Positions 1 through 10,877 of a stretch of 64,000 nucleotides of DNA are shown one piece after another. This DNA comes from Lumbricus terrestris (lineage: Eukaryota > Annelida > Clitellata > Crassiclitellata > Lumbricidae), in assembly GCA_949752735.1 (NCBI GenBank), contig OX457046.1, forward strand, positions 35,498,346 to 35,562,345. Reading direction: 5' to 3'. The number at the start of each line of letters is the position of its first letter. The stretch's first letter is position 1. Position numbers and translations under genes: made by a program. Below the pieces are notes generated by a model. The model was not told the origin of the DNA, did no database searches, and was given only the letters and a program-made list of their open reading frames with translations.

Positions 1-231
1 TATATTCTGTACGTATTAGGCCTACTGTATATCGATCGAGTCGAACGACGATCCGAATTGTACAATATCAAAATTAGTCTTAAAGAATATAGACAGGCTA
101 TAACATGAGTTTGCCATACATTGCATTGTATTTGTCACTGACAAAAATCTTATTAGACTAACCTAGCTTGACCTATTCCAAACAGGGTCTAAAGGCTTAT
201 TAAACATAATAAAATGATATAGGTCTGCCGT
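1..231. other. No recognisable feature
   Basis: AT-rich unique-looking sequence. I see no exon with conserved coding, no RNA gene and no repeat that recurs in the window. Confidence 0.5.
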
Positions 232-244
232 TCAATTAGAGCCG

Positions 245-612
245 CATCCTACTCCCATCATCCTCATATCCTCTTCCTCCTCTTCTTTTTCTCCTTGTCC
301 TCCTCTTCCACCGCCACATCCTCTTCCTCCCATCATCCTCGTCCTCATTCCTCGTCCTCCCCTCCTCGTCTTCCTCCTCGTCCTCGTTCTCCTCATCCTT
401 CTCCTTCTCGTCCTCGTCCTCCTGCTTCTCCTCTTTCTCCTCCTCTGCCTCTTCTTCTTCCTCCTCCTCTTCCTCCACCGCCTCCTCCTCCTCCTCCTCC
501 TCCTCGACCTCCCTCCTCCTCGTCCTCGTTCTCCTTCTTGTCCTCGTTCTCCTCCACTTCGTCCTCGTCCTCCTTCTCCTCCTCCTCCTTCTCCTCCTCC
601 TCCTGTCTGCAC
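245..612. repeat. Long pyrimidine-rich (TCC)n-like tract
   Basis: About 365 bases of almost pure C and T on the + strand, mostly TCC/TCT/CGTCC units, with all purines on the other strand. The long open frames here give only Ser/Pro- or Arg/Glu-rich low-complexity peptides and are by-products of the repeat. Such strand asymmetry is known to permit triplex (H-DNA) formation; that is inference here. Confidence 0.9.
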
Positions 613-654
613 AACTTCGTCTTCGTCTTCTTAAGAACTCTTGCACTCGTTTTC

Positions 655-1011
655 TATTGAGAATTTGAGACCCAAGCGGCGAAGCGTATTGTGTGGGCGG
701 ACTTGCTTTGCAGGCTGCTATTAGCGCCATCTATTAAGATTAATTTAGTGAATTCTGTGATATCCGTTCTTGTGAATTGTTTACAGTGTGAGAATTGTGA
801 AAAAATAACTTGGGGATTGGATCATTATACACTTGGAATTGGGGTGTGACAAAACTAGACTTTACTATGGGGCTCTAAGAAAGAGTGGGGGGTTGAAACC
901 CACAACCCTCCCAGCAACTCTCACCCTGATTGTTTACACTGCATAATTGTACACTGTAACCGGTTGCGGTCTGTCAACCGGATTGTTGAATAAAGAGAAT
1001 ATTATTATTGC
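655..1011 (+). repeat. SINE-like repeat, family B (CGGTTGCGGTCTGTC tail)
   Basis: Shares blocks with copies near 6.5, 10.2 and 26.0 kb: GGCGGACTTGCTTTG, GGCTGCTATTAGCGCC, then TGTACACTGTAACCGGTTG and a terminal GAATAAAG followed by ATTATT units. The 26-kb copy has a tRNA-like head, so this is probably a tRNA-derived SINE; the head is degraded here. Confidence 0.65.
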
Positions 1012-1182
1012 TTTCTAACGAGAAACCCATTCATTTACGAAAATATTTTTCATTTTTCGGAAATGACATCAAGTCACGGATGTGTAGATGGCGCAACGTA
1101 TGATTATGACAAGGGTAACAGAGTTGACTCTAATTTCTCTATAGTCTATACCAATATGTCGTCCTTCAGTGAATTATTGAAC

Positions 1183-1227
1183 ATGGCTTCAGTTAATAAA
1201 CTTATGGCTTTCATTCCACTGAGAAGG
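1183..1227 (+). CDS. MRPL30: MRPL30 exon 1 (candidate): start and presequence
   Basis: ATG in the context AACATGG, 15 codons, donor GTTAGT after codon 15. Basic and hydrophobic, without acidic residues. It is assigned by phase and by its presequence-like character, not by homology. Confidence 0.5.
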
Positions 1228-4019
1228 GTTAGTGAAATAGTTTCTTATGCACATTGAAGTAAATAAATGCTCCTCAGAGTCATCACGACGGAGACTAGTC
1301 TTTTGGCTTTATTCCCAGTTTATGTTGATATGTCGATGAGCGATAATACGCTGTCGAAAGTCCTACGATAGAAATGGGTAGAAAACCGGTTCCAGATCTG
1401 CTCAAAGGGATCAGGCAGAGTAATACTATAATCGACCTTTTAGCTTTCTATGTTTGTCCGATGTAGCATTGCTATATTTTTAAAAATCCGTCTTCTACTG
1501 TGATATGATTCCTTTCTTCAATCCGACAATTCGACTGGGAGCGCTCCTGAGTAGATAACCTTGAAGGAGCGCTCCTGAGTAGATAACCTTGAAGGAGCGC
1601 TATATTAAATTCTCAGTAAGTAAATAAATAAAATTAAATCTGTAAATTGCCAAAGTGAGTGGTTAGTGCAAACTTGGAATTCATTTATCTTGCAAGTTTA
1701 GAGCCTGCATCTCAGAATAGTTGTCGTATAAACATTAAAGCCTCACAATCTTAAATATCAATACACTGAACCTATACAAATTAAAAATAATATTTGCAAA
1801 GGGGGGAATATAAGTTGCACACACATTGTGATGTTGGAGCACTAAACTTGAGAATTTAATTCCCTTGCCACAACAGATGTGTTCTATTAAAAGAATTCTC
1901 TTCTCATGGGCATATGAGTATGGGTAAGGAAAGATCTAGCCTAGTTTTGGACATTGTATTGTATTGTATTGTATGTGACGATTTATAAAGTGCTTCTCTC
2001 AGCAAAAGCCTTTTCAGTGGCTTTCGCTCCCATCACGATCGACCCTGAGAGAAAAGGCAGGATTTGAGGCTCGCGAGAAAGATGAGAAACACTATCATAG
2101 GGAAAAGCAGAGTGAACTGATGGTGGAAGTCCATTCCATAGAGAGGGGCTTAAGCAGGTAAAGCATCTGGGTTGAGTGATGTCAGTCCTGTTGTGGGGAC
2201 CAGAGGCCCTCTTAAAAGTTGCAGCTCGAGTTTTATTTGAACACTGCATTTGAAGGCAACATTATTTTAGAATATTTTAAATTATGAAAATGCAAAAAGC
2301 CACAGATTCAGATTTTCTGACTTGCACATGTATGCACGAAGTGCTTTAAATAAATAATAATTGTCTTCTCAAATCTCAACTCCTTTGCTATGGAACATTA
2401 GTATGATGGCTTTATCTGGCATCTTCTCACTCCCTGAAGGCATTCTTGTTTCCACTGGTCTGTGCGGAGAGTGCCTCTGAATGCTGCAAGAGTGCATATA
2501 TATTGTAAATTTCTAGATGCGATATAATACTTGTAAACACCTAGTAGTCATTGTTTAAATTATTTCAATTAACTGATTCAATTATTGGTTTAACCCTCTA
2601 ACGACCAGTTACGCATATCTTCAATGCATTTCAGTACACGCTGGTCGTTCATCGATTTCACTACTAATTTGGATTCTGTTATGAATTTCAGCTCGAGTTC
2701 ACCGCTGCAGTAAGCCAGAATCTATGCGGCGCCTTTTCGGTGACGATTTTGCCAAGAAGAAATGCGTCGTTGTTCTCTTACACGACTAGAAAGAAGTGTG
2801 TAACAGAGAGCAGCGAAAGGCCGGACAATTTAAATTGGGTGGAGTCGCTACTCGAGATGAAGAAAGACAACGAAGCATCTAAGACAACGGACAGAGAGCC
2901 GCATATCTTGTCTATAGATCTGGTTAAGACGATAAAGGGACGACCATGGTGGGAAAAAGATATCATCAAGAAACTGGGATTTGATGTTGACGATGGTACG
3001 AGAAAGCAAGTAAGTGACTTCTTTAACTACTCGGCTAAGAGCTTAAATTTGGATCCCTGAGAAATTTTATTATTATCATTATTGAGTTTTTATATAGCAC
3101 ATATTCAAGATAATCTACTCGGAAGCGCTCCCAGTCCAATATACCTTCCCAATCGTATTTTCAACCTCCCTCCCTTGCTGCAACTCGTACATTTGCGGAA
3201 ACAACCCCCTCCCCATGTGTATGTACAAGCTCCTGTACCGCTTACAAAAGTTAATTAGCTAAGGTCATCTATAAAACGTTTACTTTACCTTAGGTTGCTA
3301 TTAGGTAATTTTTTTTAAACATCATATTTGTTAACTAAAATTTGATAACTGTCATGGCTTACTGTTTAGATCTGAACAGAATTAAATTGTAATGTAATCA
3401 AATGCCATCGGACGACTACAGGATAATACAAAGTTATAATCAATGCATATGGATGTCATAATTACACATTTATTTTGCATGCGCACATTTTTTTCGAGAC
3501 CCCTCTGTCCGCTGTACCCACCCATACGTAAATAGATTCAATCCGGTGATGAGATAATATATGTATAGCTTCTTATTTTTAAAAATATTTTAAATTCAGT
3601 CAACATAAAGCTTTGGTTGTTTTGTAGCCAAAAAGCGGCCAGTCATTGTGAAAAATGTTGCGAGTGTCAACAAGCTGTTGTTCAAAATGAAGCATCTACT
3701 ACAGATTCTTCCTCTAACATTTCACAGCGGCCTTCAGGAACACGAGTCCAACCTGGAGCACACGCTGATCAAAAGCAACGGAGAGATGGTCGTCGTGAAG
3801 CGCCTGAAAGAGTACGAGCCAGAAACAACAAACGCTGAGCCAAAGAAAGACGTCTGGATGTTGGAGATGGACACCTTAAAAAAAGATTTGGACAAGAAGC
3901 TGCATGACTATGAAGTTCACAAAGAATACTTTAAAACACATTACATCTACAAGCGTAACCAGGATGGCAAAGAGGACAGATATAGCTTCAATAGGGATGT
4001 GCCGAAGTACGAGTGGTAG
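1183..4019 (+). CDS. MRPL30: Mitochondrial large ribosomal subunit protein uL30m (MRPL30)
   Basis: Three exons, 1183-1227, 2692-2995 and 3628-4019, join in frame to 246 codons plus stop. The product is a protein of the mitochondrial 39S ribosomal subunit. Exon 2 encodes KGRPWWEKDIIKKLGF, matching the family's RPYWEKDIIKMLGL block; exon 3 encodes VIVKNVASVNKLLFKMKHLL, matching its KNIPSVNAKLKVVKHLI block, followed by ILPLTF and the IKSNGEMVV strand. Exon 1 is chosen because it supplies a start in good context and the basic amphipathic N-terminus MASVNKLMAFIPLRR, as expected of a mitochondrial presequence; it ends in phase 0 at GTTAGT, matching exon 2. The 2995 donor (GTACGA) is weak but keeps frame, whereas the stronger GTAAGT at 3010 does not. 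Human MRPL30 has 161 residues as I recall, so this protein has a long N-terminal part and a charged C-terminal extension of about 60 residues. Confidence 0.85.
1535..1615 (+). repeat. LINE 3' tail fragment with internal duplication
   Basis: Carries the GGGAGCG...CTGAGTAG...CTTGAAGG.GCGCTATA tail found throughout the window. A block of about 30 bases (GAGCGCTCCTGAGTAGATAA and the next few bases) occurs twice in tandem. It lies in MRPL30 intron 1 and ends in AAATAAATAAA. Confidence 0.8.
1978..2260 (-). mobile_element. Degraded LINE fragment, RT C-terminal end and 3' tail
   Basis: The minus strand reads SLWNGLPPSVHSA and then a serine-rich stretch, like the C-terminal [S/T].WNGLP motif of the LINE at the right edge (LLWNGVPPIIRS). 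The TATTGTATTGT run at about 1955 may be its tail. It lies in MRPL30 intron 1. Confidence 0.7.
2692..2995 (+). CDS. MRPL30: MRPL30 exon 2
   Basis: Follows an AATTTCAG acceptor. Carries the RPWWEKDIIKKLG motif near its end. The first 60 or so residues are poorly conserved linker. Ends in phase 1. Confidence 0.85.
3075..3145 (-). repeat. LINE 3' tail fragment
   Basis: ATATAGCACATATTCAAG...CTACTCGGAAGCGCTCCCAG is the minus-strand version of the shared tail. The rest of this intron, to about 3620, shows nothing recognisable. Confidence 0.55.
3628..4019 (+). CDS. MRPL30: MRPL30 exon 3, stop included
   Basis: Acceptor TTTTGTAG. The first half holds the conserved VNKLLFKMKHLL...SNGEMVV core. The second half (residues about 187-246) is a lysine/aspartate-rich extension ending KYEW and the stop TAG; I recognise no motif in it. 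Confidence 0.88.
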
Positions 4020-4339
4020 CATGACGTTGTGATGAGGGTTAGGGTTTGTTTTTGCAGACATTATGAGAAATTTGTGTGTAGTCTGTAGCTACAAATATTT
4101 GTTTTCATCAGTCCTGTTTTACATGTTTCAGTCTAAGTGTCTATTTGTAGAGAAATTCAGAACGGCATTGGCCACTGCTTAGATCTATAAATACAGAATT
4201 AGCGGTTCAAAAGGTTTCGGTTTGTTTCCGAAAAGGATTCTTAAGCAGTTTCATTCTTAGGATGTTTGTAAACATAAAAATAATTAGCATGCAAACTGCT
4301 GCACCATATAATGACATTGCAAAGTCTTAAAAATTTTCT

Positions 4340-4440
4340 ACATTGCTACACTGGTATGTGTATGTATGTATGTATTTATGTATGTATGTATGTATATGGA
4401 CATTTATATAGCGCCTTACAATAACCTCACAAAGGTGCTT
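4340..4440. repeat. (TGTA)n microsatellite with TATATAGCGCC LINE-tail remnant
   Basis: ATGTATGTATGTAT run followed by TTATATAGCGCCTT, i.e. a minus-strand LINE tail with a TGTA-type microsatellite. Confidence 0.6.
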
Positions 4441-4529
4441 GGGTTAGTTGAGTGCCAACAAATCTGTGGGCAAAGGCAAATACTGATGTTGAATGATTAT
4501 TTCAAATTGCTATTGATAATGTATTGTAT

Positions 4530-4760
4530 CTTTAAATTTATTGAGCACCTCTCATAGTGCACACCAGTCAGAGGCGCTCCCAGTGCGAGAAACCCGGAGA
4601 AAAGCAAGTCGTTTTAAGACAGTAAAAAATGTTATTCGGGTGCCAGTCAATAACGATGAACATGTCAATGGAAAGAACTGATTCCAAAGAGTAGGACCAA
4701 TGAAGACAAAAACTTGAGTTTTTGCTTGCTGGACAAGAAGATCATGTGTGTCACATGTTG
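4530..4760 (-). mobile_element. LINE 3' fragment
   Basis: GAGCACCTCTCATAGTGCAC followed by CAGAGGCGCTCCCAGTGCGA closely matches the end of the LINE at 63.1 kb, and the following 120 bases match its C-terminal region weakly. The next 500 bases, to 5340, hold nothing I recognise. Confidence 0.65.
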
Positions 4761-5342
4761 CGTTTGTTATAATGTTGTATTCATCCTCCGATGCTTTGAA
4801 CCAATGGAATCAACATCAGACAACAAGAAGAACTCTATGGATGGATGTCTGTAAAAATTTATCTAGAGCCACTCGATGATGAACTCGTCAGTGATGCTAC
4901 CAAACATGAAAACCACAAATGTCTGGTGTTGATTGGAATTGGTTTTGTTGTGCTTGGGTTTCCAGACATGCAGTAAAAGGACATGTCATTTTGTATTATG
5001 TCTGGCAGGCAGAATTGATGCCTTGAGAATGCTTTTGCTTTTTGTAAGTTTGTTGTAAAGCCTAGATCATGAAGATTTGATAAAATGAGGGGTTGCGTTC
5101 TCAACCATGTAAGCTTACATTACCAAATTCTTTGTTATTATTCCTTTTTTTGTTTAACATTCATAGGAAAATTAGAATGACAAATTCCATGCATTCAGTT
5201 ATATAGAAATTTATTTCACTGTCACGGAATGGATGTGGCAGGACTCTGGGCAATTCTTGGACCGTTCCAGACATTATATGGTCAGTGTCACCTTGTACTA
5301 GTATGTGGTCGACTTGTAATGAATTTCGTGATAGGTTTGTTC

Positions 5343-5646
5343 AGGGACGGATCCAGGGGGCAAATTCGGCCATGCCCCTGTTGAGAAATTTTCACAGGAC
5401 GTGGCCACCTCCCCCCATCAGGTTCCTACAGGCTTTCAATCAATGCAGTGGGAAAGGTGACAGAGAAAATTAGCATATGACCCAATGTTTGAATAAGCAA
5501 TGCAGAGAGAAAGAGAGCGAAAAGTAGCATATGACTATAAAAGTCATCAGCTATTTTTGCGTGGAAAATTATATACACGAAATTTTTCTGGCCCAAGACT
5601 ACATTTTTTGGCCATCCCCTTTGAAAATTTCTGTATCCGCCCCTTG
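5343..5646. mobile_element. Short TIR element (GACGGATCCAGGGG ends)
   Basis: Begins GGGACGGATCCAGGGGGC and ends TGTATCCGCCCCTT, imperfect inverted repeats about 300 bases apart. The interior has ATGACTATAAAAGTCATCAG, a degraded form of the inverted motif in the elements at 9.3, 9.7 and 34.8 kb. There is no transposase frame, so it is nonautonomous. Confidence 0.6.
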
Positions 5647-5799
5647 GTCTGTTATAACCATGAGGAGTTTTTTGCCTTAATTCTACGTATGTTCTTTTCC
5701 CTTGCCTCCTTCCACTTCCCACTGCTCACTAGGCATGGAACCCTGATTACACATGAGTTCCAATAAAACTCTCCTTCAGCATTGTCACTGCTCATCTAA

Positions 5800-6358
5800 A
5801 CCACTCTTGTGCCCTGGCCTCCTCTTCATCCTCCTCCTAGTCCTCTTCTTAATTCCTATTCTCTTTGTCCTGCACACCTTAGGCGTTTCCTCCCCCTCTC
5901 TATTCATCCTCTAAGTCTTAGCTGTTTCTTCCTCATTTCTTTTGTCATCCTATTCCTCTGTCTTCTTGTTACCCTTGCATAAACTCCTTGGCCTCATCCT
6001 CTTCTCTACTTCCTATTCCCTCCCTCCCATTTCTTATCCGATGCCTCGATCCATCTTTTATTTCCACTTCCTATATATATCTTCTTATATTCCTTCAATC
6101 CAAACTATTCTCTACCTGCTCTTCAACCTATTTTCCTCCTTCCCCTCCCCCTCACATAAGCTTTGCTATGGTCGGTCCGTCTTTCTGGAATAAATTGCCT
6201 ATTAGTCTCCGTAATGAACTTCTTTGTCTTTCTTTGCCCCTTTTCCGCAAGCGTTTGAAAACCATTCTCTTTGATTGTGGCTTGGTGTCAGGTCGGGAGC
6301 GCCTCTGAGGAGTTCTCTCTCATGGGCGCTATATAAATGTACGATTACAATTACAACG
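5800..6358 (+). mobile_element. Degraded LINE 3' part
   Basis: Near 6160-6290 the + strand reads MVGPSFWNKLPISLRNELL then LPLFRKRLKTILF, the RT C-terminal signature, followed by GGTCGGGAGCGCCTCTGAGG and GGGCGCTATATAAAT. The upstream C/T-rich 350 bases may be decayed coding sequence. Confidence 0.75.
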
Positions 6359-6534
6359 CATTGGTTAACACTTAACAGGCTGGCATATATGTATATTCGT
6401 TTAATTCAATAAACAACAGACAGAACGCTGTAGGTTTACATTAGCAAAATTAACAGTATGGCTGCTTAAAGCTTATGGTCAAAACAGTTAGTACATGTTT
6501 TTGAATAACATTCTTGGGATAAAGTTTAATGGAG

Positions 6535-7110
6535 AGCGAGATGTAGCGAGTTTGAGCCCCCTTTGGGCGGACATGCTTTGTAGGCTGCTATTAGCAGGGT
6601 GTATTGCAGGTGTCACAAAATAGAGTATCCCCCGTATTAATTGTATCCCCCAAATTAAAAAGTCGATAAAACCGTTTCCGCGTGTACTTTTTGCAAATTA
6701 ATTTTCATCTGCTCTGTTTTGAACAATGACACTAACAGGTATGTTTATTCCTACTAGATAATTTGTTTTGCCCTGTTTTTAGAGCACTTAAAACACTTAG
6801 AAACACTCAGAGTCACTAAATAAATTCGAGTTGCCTTTATCTAAGCATTGCTTAGGACACTTAAAACAATTAGAGTCATTTTATATTTTGATTACAGCAT
6901 AAAAAAATTTATTATGCGCATTTTTCAAAAAAGGGGATAGAATGGTTTATCCCCCAGGATAATATAGACCATTTAATTCCATCCGGGTGGATAGATTAAT
7001 TTATCCCCACGGATAGCTTTCAGAGGGATACTCCGTTTCGTGTCACAGGTTGTCTGTACTGTTAGTAGTTAAGTTTGATGTTAAATAAGACTACTGCATA
7101 ACTTGTAAAA
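6535..7110 (+). repeat. SINE family B copy split by a TIR insertion
   Basis: The left part (GGGCGGACATGCTTTGTAGG, CTGCTATTAGC) and the right part (CTGTACTGTTAGTAGTTAAG, TGCATAACTTGTAA) correspond to adjacent parts of the 26-kb copy. Between them lies the element at 6608-7049. Confidence 0.65.
6608..7049. mobile_element. AT-rich MITE-like TIR element
   Basis: Left end AGGTGTCACAAAATAGAG then TATCCC; right end GGGATACTCCGTTTCGTG then TCAC. The ends are inverted repeats of about 24 bases with roughly 75-80% identity. The interior has several TATCCCCC/GGGGATA motifs and no coding frame. Confidence 0.65.
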
Positions 7111-8835
7111 CGCAGTGCGTTTGCAGACGTTTAATTACATAAAAATTATTATTATTTTAAGATAATTGAACGCCTAGTAGTATGTGACAATTATTAATAG
7201 ATATCTGTGCAAGAGGCTCAGAATTGACCGATGACCCTAGTAACGTGTGTGACGTCACAATAGCAAAACGGAAAGCGAATTACTGGTTTCCTGCCAGTGT
7301 AGATATTATGACGTCTAATAATTACTTTTGTTACTTAGTCGTCGGTAAAAAAGTCAATTGTTATTGAGGAAGAGATGAATCTATGTTTAGACGAATTGGT
7401 TTGAGGAATGGTTAACCTACATTCGTTTTCATTCCGAAACATAGATGTCGCTCCACTTCAAATCTAGTCTGCATGTTGTATTGTGCAGTTTTAAATCTCT
7501 ACAGGCAAGTTTTGCTTTGCAAACATGCGCGTAAAGTTGCCTTCAGACATTATATTATAATCAATCGAATTCGTTTGTTACGTAATCAAAAAGTAAAATT
7601 TTCTGGACTTCCGATTATCTTCGAAAACTTGTACACGTGTTATTTACGCTGTGATAATAGGTTCTTGCCGGAGAGTAGGCTATAGGCTACTGATGTGTTT
7701 TAATGTTCAGTAAGCAAGTATAAGAGGCCCATAGCCTATTCCTTTTTGATTGCTGGTTGCAGAAGAGCAGCTGTCTGCATGGTGTACAATGCCAAAATCA
7801 ATCGCAGTAAGAGGTCATTGAGACGGTTAAGTTTTTTGCATAATGACCAAAGGGTCATTACAGAACATCATTTGGTCAGCGTAATTATATATACATGTTA
7901 TATTATTCATAATATTATATATTTTGTATAATATTTATGAGCTTTGCTAACAAAATATGTTATATGCGTAACTCTGATATCAGACATCATTGAACTGTGG
8001 ATAATGTCCAGCCAATCGCATCTCGATCTAGGTCGTGTGCATCAACAAAAATATGACACGTTCGATATGCACTGACCAGCCAAACCATCTGGCACCGTTG
8101 TCTTTTCCAACATTAGCCTATAATTGCAGGCATATCATTTCAAATTGAGTTGATATATATATTTATATATTCGTTCTTCGTACTGAGAAATGTAGAGTGG
8201 ATTAATACAATAGTATATATATAGCCTATATATATATATACATGTACACAGACATCACATACTCACAGATTGCATTAGGCTAATTTGCATATAATATCCA
8301 ATGGGGGTTTGGGACAGGTATGTTGCCGAGAATGTCTTATTATCAACTATGATCTCTAAGTACATTTCCGGGATGCAGAACGATACAATTGTGACATGGA
8401 CCTCTTGTGTTACGGCAGTGCGTCTTTTCACGTCTATGAACAAACACCTGAGTAACACCTCAGTCAGGCCTTGAAAACGTAACTACATCCTTTCTATATA
8501 GTCTTGGGTTTTCCATGTATCACATTAATTGTTCTTAATTTAAACTGTCTTCATCTTGTATATTATTATAGCGCGTCATTACTTCGAATATTATAGTCTT
8601 ATAATGACCTATGACTACATATACCGCAAAGTCACATTAATTTTTACTGTTGAAGCTTCGATCGTTGACCCGCGAGCGGAGATTCGCTGAAAGTATCGAC
8701 CCTGGCCAATGAGTGCTCATGTTCATAATAAAGTAGCCTAATGTAATCAATGTAATGTAATGTAAATCTTCGAGAATTTCTCAGCGCCCACAAAAGCCGT
8801 ATGCTCATGATACATTCCATACGCACTAGAAAACA
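7110..8835. other. No recognisable gene; short AT tracts
   Basis: AT-rich, with TA dinucleotide runs near 8155-8240. Open frames here are short and have no recognisable motif. Confidence 0.5.
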
Positions 8836-8930
8836 TTATCTTTTTGGCCGTGCTGGGGTCAGGAGAACCTCTTAGTATAGTTTCCTTGAAGAGGTGCTAT
8901 ATAAATACTTGAATGAAGGAATGAATTATT
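8836..8930 (+). repeat. LINE 3' tail fragment with GAATGAAT tail
   Basis: GGTCAGGAGAACCTCT...CCTTGAAGAGGTGCTATATAAAT followed by TGAATGAAGGAATGAAT. Confidence 0.75.
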
Positions 8931-9002
8931 CATTGAATTGATCGAGTGAGATTAACCGGTGAGTGAGTTACGGTTTCTTTTTCACGTCAGTTAATTAATT
9001 AG

Positions 9003-9198
9003 CAGGGCTTTTTTTAACGCGCAATTGTACACAAAATGTGCAGTTCTTAATGGATTTGTGTAGTTGCAGAAGCACTTCTGTGCAGTTAAAACTAGTTGAA
9101 AAAGGCCATTTCCCTCCGATTGGGAGTAATTTACCATGGAGGTTGGAAAAGGAAAGAAGGGTTTGCGCAGCTCTAAAAATTCCTTAAAGACAGCCCTG
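9003..9198. mobile_element. Short TIR element (CAGGGCTTTTTTTAA ends)
   Basis: Begins CAGGGCTTTTTTTAACGCGC and ends AATTCCTTAAAGACAGCCCTG; the ends are inverted repeats. A second copy with an internal insertion lies at 44657-44997. Confidence 0.75.
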
Positions 9199-9292
9199 AT
9201 AATTAGTATTCAAGGCGCGCTTTGTGCGAGCAAGTACACGCCTTATATGCGTGGTGCTATTGCTATCCTTCAATTCGCCTCCCTATAGTGAC

Positions 9293-9634
9293 AGTGGCGG
9301 ATCCAGAACGTTTCGAAGGGGGAGGCCAAAATTTTCGGTCTTGTTGGTGGAACAGGGGAAAAATTTTGTGTGATCTTCGCCCCCAAAAAGTTGATGACCT
9401 TTTTTTTTGTCATCGACCAATTTTCCGGGAAAAGAAGGTACCGTTTCAACCGCTAAATCGAACAGGGGGGCGGGCCACGTCCCATACGATTTTGTAATGG
9501 GGGGGCCTGATGTCCTGTTTTCCTCTCCCACTACATTTATTTAATGGCTTGTTGAAACCAAATGGGGGGCCACGTCCCGGGCAATTTTTAAATGGGGGGG
9601 GTCATGGCCGGATTGGCCCCCTGGATCCGCCCCT
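9293..9634. mobile_element. Short TIR element (GGCGGATCCAG ends)
   Basis: Left end AGTGGCGGATCCAG, right end CTGGATCCGCCCCT, about 340 bases apart. The interior has G-runs and AAAGTTGATGACC...TTTTTGTCATC, an inner inverted motif shared with the 34.8-kb element. Confidence 0.75.
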
Positions 9635-9666
9635 GCCTAGTGAAGCGTTGAGGGGAGACCGGTAAC

Positions 9667-9963
9667 CATAGGCGTAGGAATCGGGGGTCCAGAGGGACAA
9701 ATGCCCCCAAAATTTCGGGCAAATGTGTTTTTCGGGCAAATGAGGTACGGACGAGAAAAAAAATCGGATTTTTTTCCGGGCCAACAGGTACAGGCGGATT
9801 TTTTCGGGCACACATGGGTAAAAAGCTAACTTTTCTGAAGATTTACAGGAAATGACTAAAAAGTCATCAGATTTTTCGGACGAGAAAATCCTTAGATTTT
9901 GGGCGATGACTAAAAAAATAATCAGATTTTTTCCCCACTTCCGAAATGTCCCCTATACGCCAA
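9667..9963. mobile_element. Short TIR element (CATAGGCGTA ends)
   Basis: Starts CATAGGCGTAGGAATCGGGG and ends at about CCCCTATACGCCA. It is the inverted, diverged counterpart of 34754-35031, with the same inner motifs (CCAGAGGGACAAATGCCCCC; GATGACTAAAAA). Confidence 0.7.
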
Positions 9964-10019
9964 TCCCGGTAGCGCAATGGATCACACGCTAGAGTAGAGA
10001 GCATGAGGCTATGAGCGGA

Positions 10020-10175
10020 GACTTGTGGGGGACGAAAAGGAGCGGCGAAAGAAGGACGCGAGATTTTGGGCGGACGAATGGCTGAGTCGCCGACGAAATT
10101 GTCCATCTTTTTGCCCGCCAAAAATTCTGACGACTTTTTTGGGACAAATGCATGGGCCGCACCCTCCATCACGTC
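10020..10175. mobile_element. Fragment related to the CATAGGCGTA TIR elements
   Basis: GATTTTGGGCGGACGAATGG and TTTTTGCCCGCCAAAAATTC plus TGACGACTTTTTTGG repeat the interior of the 34.8-kb element. Clear ends are not visible. Confidence 0.5.
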
Positions 10176-10221
10176 CGTTGAGGGGACCGTCCCTCTGACC
10201 TCTAAGTCTCCGCCATGGACC

Positions 10222-10440
10222 CATGGTATAGAGCAAGATGTAACGAGTTCGCGCCCGTTACAGGGCGGATGTGCATTCTTTGTAGGCTGCTGTTAGCGCC
10301 AATTAATTATTGTAGACTGTCTGTTCTATTAGATAGTAGGCCTAGTTAAGTTTTCTGTATTCTAAGTTTCTTTCAACTGCATATTTGTACATTGTAACCG
10401 GTTGCGGTCTGTTGAATAAACTAAAGAAATATTATTCTTA
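10222..10440 (+). repeat. SINE family B copy
   Basis: AGGGCGGATGTGCATTCTTT, GTAGGCTGCTGTTAGCGCC, then TTTGTACATTGTAACCGGTT and GAATAAACTAAAGAAATATT, collinear with the copies at 0.7 and 26 kb. Confidence 0.75.
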
Positions 10441-10579
10441 GATGCTGTAGACTATATATTCCGCTCTGGTGGGATTGGTGCTCTGAAGTCAGCCGTTCAT
10501 GAATCCCATTTTCTGGACACGGACAGCAAAGTTTGTTCAACCAGTGGCGCATTCTCTATCTTATGAGGGGCAATGTACG

Positions 10580-10806
10580 TGGGGCGCGATGGTGTAGGGG
10601 CATTTTCGTTGCCTTGGAGCCAGACGATTGCGGGTTCTAAACTTCTAATCCACCTTAAGCCGCCGCGTAGGGACCTTAAGCAAGTCCTTCGCTCGCAATT
10701 GTTCACCAGCTTCGGCGTGAAACCGCGATTCAGTGACTGGGATCGCGCTGTAGTCGGGATCGCCTGAGTAGTAAGCTTGAAGGGGCGCTATGACAGGTGC
10801 TCGTAC
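10580..10806 (+). repeat. tRNA-derived SINE, family A, full length
   Basis: Head GGGGCGCGATGGTGTAGGGG with A-box-like GATGGTGTAGGGG and B-box-like GCGGGTTCTAA. Body: CCACCTTAAGCCGCCGCGTA, CAAGTCCTTCGCTCGCAATT, CTTCGGCGTGAAAC. Tail: GTAGTCGGGATCGCCTGAGT...TGAAGGGGCGCTATGA. The tail is that of the resident LINE. Confidence 0.85.
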
Positions 10807-10877
10807 ACACTGTCACACATACATAGGCCACATTTAGTCACCGACTATCGAAGAGTTGCGAATTGCGATGTCGCCAT

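Noticed and set aside
232..730. Overlapping frames of 73-164 codons rich in Arg, Glu, Ser or Pro
   Set aside because: They are translations of the TCC-rich tract in different frames. No composition or motif suggests a protein.
3010..3015. Strong donor GTAAGT in MRPL30 exon 2
   Set aside because: Using it would shift the frame of exon 3; the weaker GT at 2996 keeps the conserved core in frame.
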